From the NCBI GenBank assembly GCA_029209985.1, contig JARGNZ010000005.1, forward strand, positions 28,672 through 92,671: DNA of 64,000 nucleotides, given 5' to 3'. Shown one piece after another: positions 17,286 through 25,365 of the stretch. Numbering within the stretch: position 1 is the stretch's first letter; each line of letters opens with the position of its first letter. Under the pieces are notes generated by a model, which worked only from the letters and a program-made list of their open reading frames with translations, was not told the DNA's origin and did not search any database. Source of the DNA: Parvibaculaceae bacterium (GTDB lineage: Bacteria; Pseudomonadota; Alphaproteobacteria; Parvibaculales; Parvibaculaceae). Both the position numbers and the translations under genes were made by a program.

Positions 17286-17513
17286 ATGCGCGATTTACTC
17301 AAAACACTCTCATTTGCGGTACTGCACTTTTGCGTTGGCTTTGCCGTTACTTATTTCCTGACAGGCTCGGTGAGTGTGGCGCTGGGCGTTGCGTTGATCG
17401 AACCGTCCATCAATACGGTGGTTTTCTACTTCCATGAGTTGGCATGGAAACAGGATAAGAAATTCAATTTCAAAGAGATGCTCTCTTTAACCGGCTTTGC
17501 GCACGCGCATTAG
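17286..17513 (+). CDS. DUF2061 small membrane protein, probably iron-regulated
   Basis: A 75-residue inner-membrane protein of the DUF2061 family. Two membrane segments are visible (about residues 8-28 and 30-50), the second ending in the family motif EPSINTVVFYFHELAWK. The C-terminus is polar and ends in two histidines within AHAH. The function of the family is not established. Two Fur-type boxes directly upstream imply that it is made under iron limitation, which hints at a role in metal or oxidative stress, but that is inference. Confidence 0.85.
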   Translation: MRDLLKTLSFAVLHFCVGFAVTYFLTGSVSVALGVALIEPSINTVVFYFHELAWKQDKKFNFKEMLSLTGFAHAH

Positions 17514-17545
17514 GGGCTATTTCCGCTGAGGTATTTCTAGAGAGA

Positions 17546-18184
17546 TTATTTCCAGGCCCAAACGGGTTGCTCAAAGTGGGCGACCCGGGTTTGGTTTCCC
17601 CTGACAGCGGTTTCTAAAAACTGGTAGAGCAGGGCCGCTGTCGGTGCATGAATTTGATGCTCTAAGAGGTGGATGCGCAACACGGGGCGCGGGCTTTCTT
17701 CAATTTCCATCACTGTCACAAGGTCTTCTCGGTGGGCTTGGCTGAGGGGAATATAGTGTAGAGACGCGACCTCTTGCGGGCTGGCAACGGGCGTGAGTGT
17801 GCGCTTGGGCCAAAAGACAAAAGGCGTGATGCGATAGCCCGACCGGGTTGCATAGCTATCTAGCTGTCCCAGACATTCGTCGGCGCGTAACGCCAACCCC
17901 ACTTCCTCATGACTTTCCCGCATGGCCGTTTGTTGCAGGGTTTCGCCTGCATCTTGACGCCCTCCTGGCAAAGCCCATTGGCCCTTATGGGTGTTCAGGG
18001 TGGTTGCCCGTCTGGTGAGCAAAAGGCTTGCTGTGTGCGGTGTCTCTGGGTCTGGCAAAACAATCAGCGCAACAGCGGCTTGGCGGGTGATCTTTTGTTC
18101 CTGAGAGGGGGCTGTGTCTATTATATTAAATTCAGAAATGTGCCGTGCCATTAGATCTCGGTTTTCTTCGCTAAATTCTGTCAT
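17546..18184 (-). CDS. Nudix hydrolase, CoA pyrophosphatase-like
   Basis: A 212-residue Nudix hydrolase. The Nudix box is complete: GGRQDAGETLQQTAMRESHEEVGL fits GX5EX7REUXEEXGU. The preceding LLLTRRATTLNTHKGQWALPGG and overall length match the NudL/YeaB group that hydrolyses coenzyme A and its derivatives to 4'-phosphopantetheine and adenosine 3',5'-bisphosphate. It is a single cytosolic gene, convergent with the DUF2061 gene. Substrate assignment is by family resemblance. Confidence 0.87.
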   Translation of the reverse strand: MTEFSEENRDLMARHISEFNIIDTAPSQEQKITRQAAVALIVLPDPETPHTASLLLTRRATTLNTHKGQWALPGGRQDAGETLQQTAMRESHEEVGLALRADECLGQLDSYATRSGYRITPFVFWPKRTLTPVASPQEVASLHYIPLSQAHREDLVTVMEIEESPRPVLRIHLLEHQIHAPTAALLYQFLETAVRGNQTRVAHFEQPVWAWK

Positions 18185-18365
18185 TTTGCGATCTTTTCTC
18201 TTTGTCTGGGGAGGGGGCTCACGGCTCTTTTGTTTAATATTATAGACCCTTGGTGGGCGGGATGCAAATTCCCCTCTTGTGCGATTTGGTGGGGTGCCTA
18301 GGCTTTAGGGGGTCAGAAACAGTCGCGACCACACGCGGGTATGTGACTCCTACTAGGAGGTGAGA

Positions 18366-19484
18366 ATGCTGATTGGCGTCCCAAAGGAAATTAAGGTGCA
18401 TGAATATCGCGTGGGGATGACCCCGGCGAGTGTGCGCGAAGCTGTGCATCATGGACACCAAGTTGTGGTGCAAAAAGACGCGGGTTCTGCCATTGGTCTG
18501 CATGATGCGCAATATGTGCAAGCCGGTGCGACCATCGTGGAAAGTGCGGACGAGATATTTTCTGCTGCTGATATGATTGTGAAAGTGAAGGAGCCGCAGT
18601 TGGGCGAATGTGCGATGTTGCGGGAGGGGCAAATTCTTTTCACCTATTTGCATTTGGCTCCTGATCCCCAACAGGCTGAAGCTTTGCTCGCCTCTGGATG
18701 TGTTGCGATTGCTTATGAAACGGTGACAGATGTACGCGGGGGACTGCCTTTGCTTGCGCCCATGAGTGAAGTGGCGGGCCGGATGTCGATTCAGGCCGGG
18801 GCACATTGCTTGGAAATGGAGCAGGGGGGACGCGGACAATTGTTGGGCGGTGTGCCCGGTGTGCCTGCGGCTAAAGTTGTGGTGTTGGGGGGCGGGGTGG
18901 CGGGCACCAATGCCGCACGCATGGCGATGGGGCTTGAGGCGCATGTCACGGTTATTGATATGAATTTGCACCGGCTCTATGAACTTGATATGCAATTTGG
19001 CCCGAAGTTGAATACGATTTTTGCCACTGTCGACTCTATTGAAGAGCATGTGCTTGAGGCCGATTTGGTGATCGGGGCGGTGTTGGTGCCGGGTGCGGCG
19101 GCTCCCAAACTTGTGACCAAAGAGATGGTCGCGTCCATGAAACGTGGTTCTGTGTTGGTGGATATTTCCATTGATCAAGGGGGGTGCTTTGAAACGTCGA
19201 AAGCGACAACCCATGAAGACCCGACATATGCAGTGGATGAGGTTGTGCATTACTGCGTGGCTAATATGCCGGGGGCTGTTGCGCGGACCTCAACATTTGC
19301 TCTCAATAATGCGACCTTACCTTTTGCCTTAGCGATTGCGGACAAAGGATATAAGGCGGCACTTTTGGAAAATCCCTATTTGTTGGCAGGGCTGAATGTG
19401 CATAAGGGGCAATTGACCTATCAGGCGGTGGCCGATGCTTTGGGTATTGATGCCTATGATGCGTTTGATCTTTTATCCGTGTAG
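18366..19484 (+). CDS. ald: alanine dehydrogenase
   Basis: NAD-dependent L-alanine dehydrogenase (372 residues), catalysing the reversible oxidative deamination of L-alanine to pyruvate and ammonia. It starts with the signature MLIGVPKEIK; the catalytic residues K75 (in KVKEP) and H96 (in YLHLA) are at the standard positions. The NAD-binding motif VVVLGGGVAGTNAARMA lies at about 170. A strong TAGGAGG precedes ATG 18366. It stands alone. It may help in nitrogen and carbon balance when amino acids serve as carbon source. Confidence 0.96.
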   Translation: MLIGVPKEIKVHEYRVGMTPASVREAVHHGHQVVVQKDAGSAIGLHDAQYVQAGATIVESADEIFSAADMIVKVKEPQLGECAMLREGQILFTYLHLAPDPQQAEALLASGCVAIAYETVTDVRGGLPLLAPMSEVAGRMSIQAGAHCLEMEQGGRGQLLGGVPGVPAAKVVVLGGGVAGTNAARMAMGLEAHVTVIDMNLHRLYELDMQFGPKLNTIFATVDSIEEHVLEADLVIGAVLVPGAAAPKLVTKEMVASMKRGSVLVDISIDQGGCFETSKATTHEDPTYAVDEVVHYCVANMPGAVARTSTFALNNATLPFALAIADKGYKAALLENPYLLAGLNVHKGQLTYQAVADALGIDAYDAFDLLSV

Positions 19485-19703
19485 GCACTTTTAGGGTTTG
19501 TGCGGGCTTTTAAGTCTGTCCGTTGTCTGAGGACTTGATGCTGTTTTTGGCGCCTATTGTGATATTGTTATTAATGATTTAGTTTTAAGTTTGATCCGTT
19601 AAAGGGATGGCTGGTTGCTCCAGCTCTCTTGTGTCCAGCCCCGTGTATCAGCGGATGTGACGACGCATCTACTCTATACATGGCCTAATCATGAGGTGAT
19701 GTT

Positions 19704-20507
19704 ATGGACTATCTCAAGATCAGTACGGCTGTGCTTACTCAATATGCAGCCCGTGTGTTTCCGTTTTTTGTTTCTTTGTGTGCGTTTTTTCAGGGGTGCT
19801 TTTGCAGGCCCCTTTTTGTCGTGCGGCAATGGAACTTTTCAAAGCTTGATGGGCGCACGGTGGTGTCGGTGGCGGCGGGGTTGGGCTTTGGTCTGACTTT
19901 CGGGCTATGGGGGCATAGTGTGAGCGAGGCGGTTTGGGCAAAGCAATGGTCACCACCGGTACCAAGTGCGGGACTTTTATTTGCTAGCTTGGATGATGAG
20001 GCATTTGAGGGACGTGCGTCGCCCTCCTCTTTAGGGCGTGGGGCGGAAGGGTTTGTTATTCGGGGTGAGATTACGTCTTCGCTTGCGGCCCATGTTGAGG
20101 CGCTTCCGGCTTCTCGTTTGCGATTTGTGGAATTGGATTCGGTGGGCGGAGATGTGTCTGCGGCGATTTCGATCGCGCGGCGTATTCGCTCTGTTGGGGG
20201 GCACACTTATATCGGGCCGCGTGGCAAATGCTTTAGTTCTTGCGGTGTTGTTTTCCAAGGAGGTGTGCGGCGAACGGCTGCACCGGATTCTCTTTTTCTG
20301 CTGCATTACGCGCGGCAAGAGTCTGCCGATCCGATGTTTTCCCTCCGAAGCAGTGTGTGGGGAACGGTGGCGTTGATTGAAACCATGATCGACCTTGGAG
20401 CTGACCCTGCGCTTTATGATCAGATACCGGGCATGGGTGATTGGTTGCTGACGGCGGGCCAAGCGGAGCGTATTGGGATGGTACAATACGTAGAAGCACT
20501 CCGCTAA
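19704..20507 (+). CDS. membrane-anchored ClpP-like (COG3904-type) protein
   Basis: A 267-residue protein with a probable membrane segment at about residues 50-72 and a periplasmic or cytoplasmic ClpP/crotonase-like domain behind it. The pattern ELDSVGGDVSAAISIARRIR (about 143-162), then CFSSCGVVFQGGVRR (176-190) and LFLLHYA (198-203), follows the serine-peptidase-like COG3904 family: a nucleophile-like serine in the CxSxC segment (S178 or S179) and a histidine at H201. The two cysteines (C176 and C180) flank the serine. Proteolytic activity has not been shown for most of this family. Start ATG 19704 follows GAGGTGAT. Confidence 0.75.
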   Translation: MDYLKISTAVLTQYAARVFPFFVSLCAFFQGCFCRPLFVVRQWNFSKLDGRTVVSVAAGLGFGLTFGLWGHSVSEAVWAKQWSPPVPSAGLLFASLDDEAFEGRASPSSLGRGAEGFVIRGEITSSLAAHVEALPASRLRFVELDSVGGDVSAAISIARRIRSVGGHTYIGPRGKCFSSCGVVFQGGVRRTAAPDSLFLLHYARQESADPMFSLRSSVWGTVALIETMIDLGADPALYDQIPGMGDWLLTAGQAERIGMVQYVEALR

Positions 20508-20623
20508 TTGGCAGTTTAATGCGGTATTCTGTCTCAAATTTAATTTTTCTCCTCTAGCATTTTTCTTAAAGGCCAGTATGCTGAAATAAGGTAATGTAAA
20601 TTTACTATTCGGGAGGAGTGGTC

Positions 20624-22036
20624 ATGAAAAAACTAAAAACAACCCCAGAAAATTCTTTCAGTGCGCTGCGATTGGCAGCTGGCCTTGCGGTAAGTGTCGG
20701 AGTCAGCTTGGCTGGCTTGGCCACCGTGCAGGCGCAAGTGCCGGAGACAGTTGCCGCGCGTTTGGGTGCTGACTTAACCCCAGTGGGGGCTGAAAAAGCA
20801 GGTAATGCCGATGGTACGATCCCTGCGTGGACAGGCGGCTTGTCTGCGCCACCAGCCGGATTGGGCTATCAACGTGGGCAGCACTACAAGGATCCGTTCA
20901 AAAGCGATCCTGTGCTCTTTACCATTACGGGGCAGAATTTGGGCGAGCACAGCGATAAGCTGACTGAAGGCCAGAAGAGCATGCTGTCGACGTATCCGAG
21001 CTACAAGATGAATGTCTATAAAAGTCGTCGCACGTGTGCGTTGCCAAACAAGACATATCAACAATTGCGGCGCAATGCGACGATTGGAACCTTGGCCCCA
21101 GATGGGAATGGTATTGAGGGCGCTGTATTGGCAAGTCCTTTCCCTATCCCCAACAGTCCGTTGGAAATTGTGTGGAACCATTCGCTGCGCTACCGGGCTT
21201 ATAAAATTGCTGCAAATACGGTGAATGCTGTGCCAACGCGGGGGGGTGATTACACGCCTATCGTTGCGGCGGTGGATACGATTATTGCGTATTCCAACCC
21301 AAGTGTGCAGCGGACTGAAGAGTTGGATAATACCTCTGTTTATATTTTGATTCACACAACGGCTCCCGCCCGTGCGGCAGGCAGTGTGACGCTGGTGCAT
21401 GAGACGTTGAACCAGATCAAAGGTGTGCGGAAAGCGTGGCAATATAGCCCGGGCACACGCCGGGTTCGTCGGGCGCCTAATATTTCTTATGACAATCCGG
21501 GCACCAACACGGACGGGCTGTCTACCTCCGATAGCTTCGATATGTATAACGGGGCGCCGGATCGGTATGACTGGAGCGTCAACGGTAAGTTTGAAAAATA
21601 CATCCCGTACAACAGCTATAAAATTGGTGGGTCAGACCTTGAGTATGATGACATCATCAAACCGCTTCACCCGAACCAAGACTTGTTGCGTTATGAGTTG
21701 CACCGGATTTGGCAAATTGAAGCTAATTTGAAAGCGGGCGCGCGCCACCTTTATAGCCGCCGGGTGATGGGGCTGGATGAGGATAGCTGGGGCATTTCTA
21801 CGACCTCTCTTTATGACGGTCGTGGAGAGCTGTGGCGTTCGCAAGAGCGTTGGGCGATTACAGCCTATGACTTCCCGCTTTGCTCTGCGGTTGGTGGGGT
21901 TGTTTATGACCCGAATGCAGGCCGGTATTTGATTGCTGGATTGGTGAACCAAGAAGAAACCACCAATTATGATGCCCAAGAGCTTTCCATTGAGCGTTAT
22001 ACGCCGGGTGCGATGAAACGCATTAGTGGTCGGTAA
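20624..22036 (+). CDS. DUF1329 exported protein
   Basis: A 470-residue exported protein of the DUF1329 family, distantly related to LolA/LolB-type lipoprotein carriers and often found with DUF1302 outer-membrane proteins. A signal peptide covers residues 1-35 (hydrophobic stretch, ending in VQAQ). The mature start, ...RLGADLTPVGAEKAGNADGTIPAWTGGL, is the family hallmark; the late motif RRVRRAPNISYDNPGT and the Tyr/Trp-rich C-terminus also fit. GGGAGG precedes ATG 20624. No DUF1302 partner is adjacent, so it stands alone. Its role is unknown, possibly lipid or hydrophobic compound transport across the periplasm. Confidence 0.88.
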   Translation: MKKLKTTPENSFSALRLAAGLAVSVGVSLAGLATVQAQVPETVAARLGADLTPVGAEKAGNADGTIPAWTGGLSAPPAGLGYQRGQHYKDPFKSDPVLFTITGQNLGEHSDKLTEGQKSMLSTYPSYKMNVYKSRRTCALPNKTYQQLRRNATIGTLAPDGNGIEGAVLASPFPIPNSPLEIVWNHSLRYRAYKIAANTVNAVPTRGGDYTPIVAAVDTIIAYSNPSVQRTEELDNTSVYILIHTTAPARAAGSVTLVHETLNQIKGVRKAWQYSPGTRRVRRAPNISYDNPGTNTDGLSTSDSFDMYNGAPDRYDWSVNGKFEKYIPYNSYKIGGSDLEYDDIIKPLHPNQDLLRYELHRIWQIEANLKAGARHLYSRRVMGLDEDSWGISTTSLYDGRGELWRSQERWAITAYDFPLCSAVGGVVYDPNAGRYLIAGLVNQEETTNYDAQELSIERYTPGAMKRISGR

Positions 22037-22088
22037 AGCTGACGCTGTGCAGGGTTCTTAAGTGGACATTGCGTAAATGCACAATATT

Positions 22089-22133
22089 GCGGTGGTTTAG
22101 AGGGGCTTGTCCCTCCACACTCTAAACCACCGC
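22089..22133. repeat. 13-bp perfect inverted repeat downstream of the DUF1329 gene
   Basis: GCGGTGGTTTAGA at 22089-22101 is exactly complementary to TCTAAACCACCGC at 22121-22133, around a 19-base loop that can itself form a short GGGG/CCC stem. It lacks a T-tail and lies only 4 bases before the terminator, so it may be an mRNA 3'-end stabiliser or a processing site. Confidence 0.8.
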
Positions 22134-22137
22134 ATCT

Positions 22138-22167
22138 AAAGCCGGGCAGGAAACTGCTCGGCTTTTT
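22138..22167 (+). terminator. terminator of the DUF1329 gene
   Basis: AAAGCCGGGCAG and CTGCTCGGCTTTTT form a stem with a GAAA loop and a T-tail. Confidence 0.88.
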
Positions 22168-22259
22168 GTTGGCGGATCGTTAACGAATTAGTGTGAATTG
22201 TAGATATATCTTGGGAGCAGGGGTAGACGGGCATAGGCCTGTAACCGACAGGGTGAGAT

Positions 22260-22541
22260 ATGATGAAACACAGAAAAAGCGTACCTTTGATGGCTGGATT
22301 GGTTGCCTCTGCCGTTATGGGCATTGCGGCGATGGGCAATGAGAGTGCACGGGCTGGCGAAGACCAGACATTGAGCTCCTATGACCGCCAGAGCATGGAC
22401 TTGCTGTTTCAACAAGCCATGAGCACACCGGGTGGATTGACTGATGATGACATGCTGACCACGGGGTCTATTGGGCGTTCAAAAGTTGCCTCAGATAGCC
22501 AAACCAAACAGCGCCCACGGGATATGGACCTGAATAAATAG
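22260..22541 (+). CDS. small exported protein of unknown function
   Basis: A 93-residue protein with a signal peptide (basic MMKHRKS, hydrophobic stretch to about residue 26, A-R-A cleavage near 32). The mature part of about 60 residues is polar and rich in Asp, Ser and Gln, with no cysteine and no recognised motif. The adjacent ATGs at 22260 and 22263 follow GGGTGAG. I do not recognise the family. Confidence 0.6.
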   Translation: MMKHRKSVPLMAGLVASAVMGIAAMGNESARAGEDQTLSSYDRQSMDLLFQQAMSTPGGLTDDDMLTTGSIGRSKVASDSQTKQRPRDMDLNK

Positions 22542-22563
22542 GGTCTGCTTTGATGATAGGTGG

Positions 22564-23772
22564 CTACGGTGTGCCCGTTGCCGCCGCTATCACGTCTGCC
22601 ATATAGGTGATGAGTGGCTCGGGCGAGCCGTCGTAGGTCGCCCCTAACATCACCACAATCATATCTAAACTTGGGACGATCAACGTCACCTGACCACCGT
22701 AGCCCCGCGCCATAAAGGCATCGGTTGGGATGCGGTCGCTTAGGGCAGCTTTGCCTGTTTCGGGGTTGAGGGCATTGAGCCAAAAATGAGCGCCATACTG
22801 CCCGTCAGAGCCATCGGTAAGGGTTCGGGCGTGGTTTACCCACTGGTCGGGGAGTATCTTTTGACCATCCCACACACCGTTACGCAGATACAGCAAGCCA
22901 AAACGCGCCCAGTCTTGGGCTGTCATGTGGATGTAAGATGAGCCGATGAAGCTGCCAGAGCGGTCAAACTCGGGCACGGCATTGCGAATGCCAATGGGGG
23001 CAAGAAGGGCCTGCTCCATAAAGGCGTGAGAGGCTTGCGCGTTGCGGTCTGTGCTCAGGGTGCGCCGCATGATCCACCCCAAAATATTGCTGGTGCCGCT
23101 GGAATATGACCAATGGGTGCCCGGCGCATAGGTGATGGGGAGGGAGGCTGCGTAGCCGCCTGTATTGAGGCGGCCAATTCCAAAGAGCATGGGCAATGCG
23201 TGGGACTTTGTCGGGTCATCATAGACTTCCTCAAAAGCAAGACCGCTTTGCATACGTAAAAGATGATTGAGGGTTATCTCGGCGCGTAGGTCATTTGACG
23301 CCCGCTGCCAAATGTCGATGGGGGCGGGTTTGTTGAGGGCTAATTGTCCATCGCGCACGAGAATGCCCATAAGCGCATGGGTGACACTTTTGGCCATGGA
23401 CCATGAGGGAAACTGTGTTGTTGCGCTAAAGCCTTGTTTATACGCCTCCGCAATGATCTTGCCTTTTTGCACGACAAGCGTGGCGCGGACATTCTCTAGC
23501 CCTGCGTGTGGGGTGGGGCCGAGGGCCGTTTGGAGGGTTTGCTCTAGCTTGAGAGGGGTCGCACCGCGTGGCCATGTCTGGGTGGGCCACAGCACGTCGG
23601 CTGCTTGAGCGGGCAGAGCTGTGAGCGCAAGGGTGGGGATGGGGGCTGGTTCAGATTCAGCGTGAGCGGGCGTGAGGGCGCACGCGGTTGCCCAAGCCCC
23701 TAAGCTTAAAGTCATGCCTAAATAGAGAACTGACGACAGCTTTTTTCTTTTTGTGGATAGGTCCATGGACAC
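22564..23772 (-). CDS. beta-lactamase-fold serine hydrolase
   Basis: A 402-residue exported serine hydrolase of the beta-lactamase/class C esterase family. A signal peptide ends near residue 38 (AHAES). The active-site SxxK is S-M-A-K in WSMAKSVTHALMG; the second catalytic motif, usually YxN, is read here as YSSGTSN, and the C-terminal segment GYGGQVTLIVP replaces the KTG-like motif. This arrangement resembles 6-aminohexanoate-dimer hydrolase and esterase relatives rather than true beta-lactamases. The GTG at 23772 lies 7 bases after GGAG, which supports it over the ATG at 23766. Its natural substrate is unknown. It is divergent from a small gene at 23832. Confidence 0.85.
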   Translation of the reverse strand: MSMDLSTKRKKLSSVLYLGMTLSLGAWATACALTPAHAESEPAPIPTLALTALPAQAADVLWPTQTWPRGATPLKLEQTLQTALGPTPHAGLENVRATLVVQKGKIIAEAYKQGFSATTQFPSWSMAKSVTHALMGILVRDGQLALNKPAPIDIWQRASNDLRAEITLNHLLRMQSGLAFEEVYDDPTKSHALPMLFGIGRLNTGGYAASLPITYAPGTHWSYSSGTSNILGWIMRRTLSTDRNAQASHAFMEQALLAPIGIRNAVPEFDRSGSFIGSSYIHMTAQDWARFGLLYLRNGVWDGQKILPDQWVNHARTLTDGSDGQYGAHFWLNALNPETGKAALSDRIPTDAFMARGYGGQVTLIVPSLDMIVVMLGATYDGSPEPLITYMADVIAAATGTP

Positions 23773-23831
23773 AGGCAGGCTCCGTAGGTCATCTTAGGAA
23801 GTGATTTGACTGGAGAGTAAGGGGGATCGCT

Positions 23832-24158
23832 GTGAACTTCAAATTTGTGGTGGCAGCAACCATTTTGGTTGTGGCGATGATGCTGATTTATCAAACCGTT
23901 GAGGAGAAAGTGGACGCGGCCTTTATTGTGGCTAATGCGGTGGCGAAAACGGCATGCACTTGTGTGTTTGTGGCGCAGCGCCCCTTGGAGGCGTGCCGAC
24001 AAGATGACCCGCCCGGATTTTCGATCGCTCGGGCCTGGGTGGTTGAACCGGCGGCAAGTGATGTGGCGGCTGAATTGCCGGGTGTTTCTACCTCTGTGAT
24101 GTGGGCGGTGCGGGGACGGGCTTTTTATCGCCCTGACTTGGGGTGCCAATTGGAATGA
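23832..24158 (+). CDS. small exported or anchored protein of unknown function
   Basis: A 108-residue protein with an N-terminal hydrophobic segment (residues 3-20, a membrane anchor or signal). The rest has four cysteines in CTC, EAC and LGC contexts and the pattern ...VFVAQRPLEACRQDD... ending ...AFYRPDLGCQLE. I think this resembles the N-terminal region that precedes the catalytic domain in some serine hydrolases (VFVSGR...YRPGLGC), here as a stand-alone protein; this is from memory of the pattern, not from a search. GTG 23832 has GGGGG about 7 bases before it. It diverges from the serine hydrolase gene. Confidence 0.65.
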   Translation: MNFKFVVAATILVVAMMLIYQTVEEKVDAAFIVANAVAKTACTCVFVAQRPLEACRQDDPPGFSIARAWVVEPAASDVAAELPGVSTSVMWAVRGRAFYRPDLGCQLE

Positions 24159-24424
24159 AATGGGTGAAATTCGGGACAAATTGCGCGGTTTTTCTAGAAA
24201 AATGCATAAAAAACAACGCGAGAGCCGATTCTTTCACTGATTCCGTATTTTGCCCGTGGACGTGGGGCAGCTTTGATTGTATAACGCCCGCCAATCTTGA
24301 TGGTTCTTCTTTGGGAAGAATCTGCTGAGAACTGAATTTGAAATCCTACAGGTTTCGGGCTTATGTGATGGCGCTGCATTTTGCGCCCGTCTGCAAGCGT
24401 CCGCCTTAGACAGAGAGCAAGAAT

Positions 24425-24610
24425 ATGGCTGTTCCAAAGAAGAAAGTTACCCGGTCTAAGCGTGGCATGCGTCGCTCTACTGATGCGTTGAAGCAGCCGA
24501 CCTACATCGAAAACCCAGAAAGCGGTGAACTTCACCGCCCGCACCACGTTGACCTTAAATCTGGTCTATATCGTGGTCGCCAAGTCTTGGAAGCAAAAGA
24601 CGACCTCTAG
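24425..24610 (+). CDS. rpmF: 50S ribosomal protein L32
   Basis: Ribosomal protein L32 of the large subunit (61 residues). The start [18 protein letters not shown] is unmistakable. The usual bacterial zinc-ribbon cysteines are absent, so this is the C-minus form. It is monocistronic and ends at a strong terminator. Confidence 0.97.
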   Translation: MAVPKKKVTRSKRGMRRSTDALKQPTYIENPESGELHRPHHVDLKSGLYRGRQVLEAKDDL

Positions 24611-24632
24611 GGCTTCGTTCTTATAGAATTCT

Positions 24633-24662
24633 AAAAGGCGCTGATTTTTCAGCGCCTTTTTG
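24633..24662 (+). terminator. rpmF terminator
   Basis: AAAAGGCGCTGA pairs with TCAGCGCCTTTTT, with a T-rich loop and a T-tail. Confidence 0.9.
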
Positions 24663-24913
24663 TTTGGGGTGCCGCATTAGGGTCTGATGCCTGCTCTAGG
24701 GCATAAACCCTTCATTTGTGCCAATTCAGCACAGGTTCATGCTGCTGCCGCATTCTAATCTTAACGTTGATTAAGTTTTTGGGTCGTTCTGCCAGAACCT
24801 CGTGCTACGTTTTGTCGTAGACCGATGGGGACAGGGGGTGCGTTTTGAGCGGGCCTAGAGTTGGTCGTATTCGTTTTGCCCGGTAACGGGCATTCAGACA
24901 GTAAGGGGAAATC

Positions 24914-25306
24914 ATGCTTGGTTCTGTGCCATTGATGGCTGTAATTATCATTATCTACAATGTGCTGGTGTATGTGACAGGAGTGGAATTGTCTTCTGTT
25001 GTGATGTCTTTCACGTTGATTTCGGGTGAAGAATGGTCCGTGCATACGAGCGACTTGCTGCTTTTGGGCGGCCTTATTTTGTTGTTCTTTGAAATTGTGC
25101 GCGCAACAAGTTCTTCAACGTCGTCTATCATCAATCATGGTCTTTCCATGTTGGTTTTTGTCGCGGCTTTGATTGAGTTCATCGTCTTGGCCCCGTTTGG
25201 CAATACGACGTTCTTCTTGCTGACATGCTTTGCGCTGTTTGATGTGCTTGCAGGGTTCATCATTACCATTGTCACTGCGCGTCGCGATTTTGCGGTTGGG
25301 GACTAA
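24914..25306 (+). CDS. small inner-membrane protein of unknown function
   Basis: A 130-residue protein with four hydrophobic segments (about residues 6-27, 46-64, 76-95 and 98-120) and a short polar loop SGEEWSVHTSD between the first and second. The region ahead (about 250 bases after rpmF) has no other gene. A Shine-Dalgarno AAGGGG precedes the ATG. I do not recognise a functional family. It ends just before a terminator shared with the convergent pabC. Confidence 0.72.
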   Translation: MLGSVPLMAVIIIIYNVLVYVTGVELSSVVMSFTLISGEEWSVHTSDLLLLGGLILLFFEIVRATSSSTSSIINHGLSMLVFVAALIEFIVLAPFGNTTFFLLTCFALFDVLAGFIITIVTARRDFAVGD

Positions 25307-25335
25307 CCCTCTCTTAATGCAGATGAATGTTTTGA

Positions 25336-25363
25336 AGGCGGAGCTTAGGCTCCGCCTTTTTCT
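25336..25363 (+). terminator. terminator of the small membrane protein gene
   Basis: AAGGCGGAGC and GCTCCGCC form a perfect stem with a TTAG loop, followed by TTTTTC on the plus strand. Confidence 0.88.
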
Positions 25364-25365
25364 TT

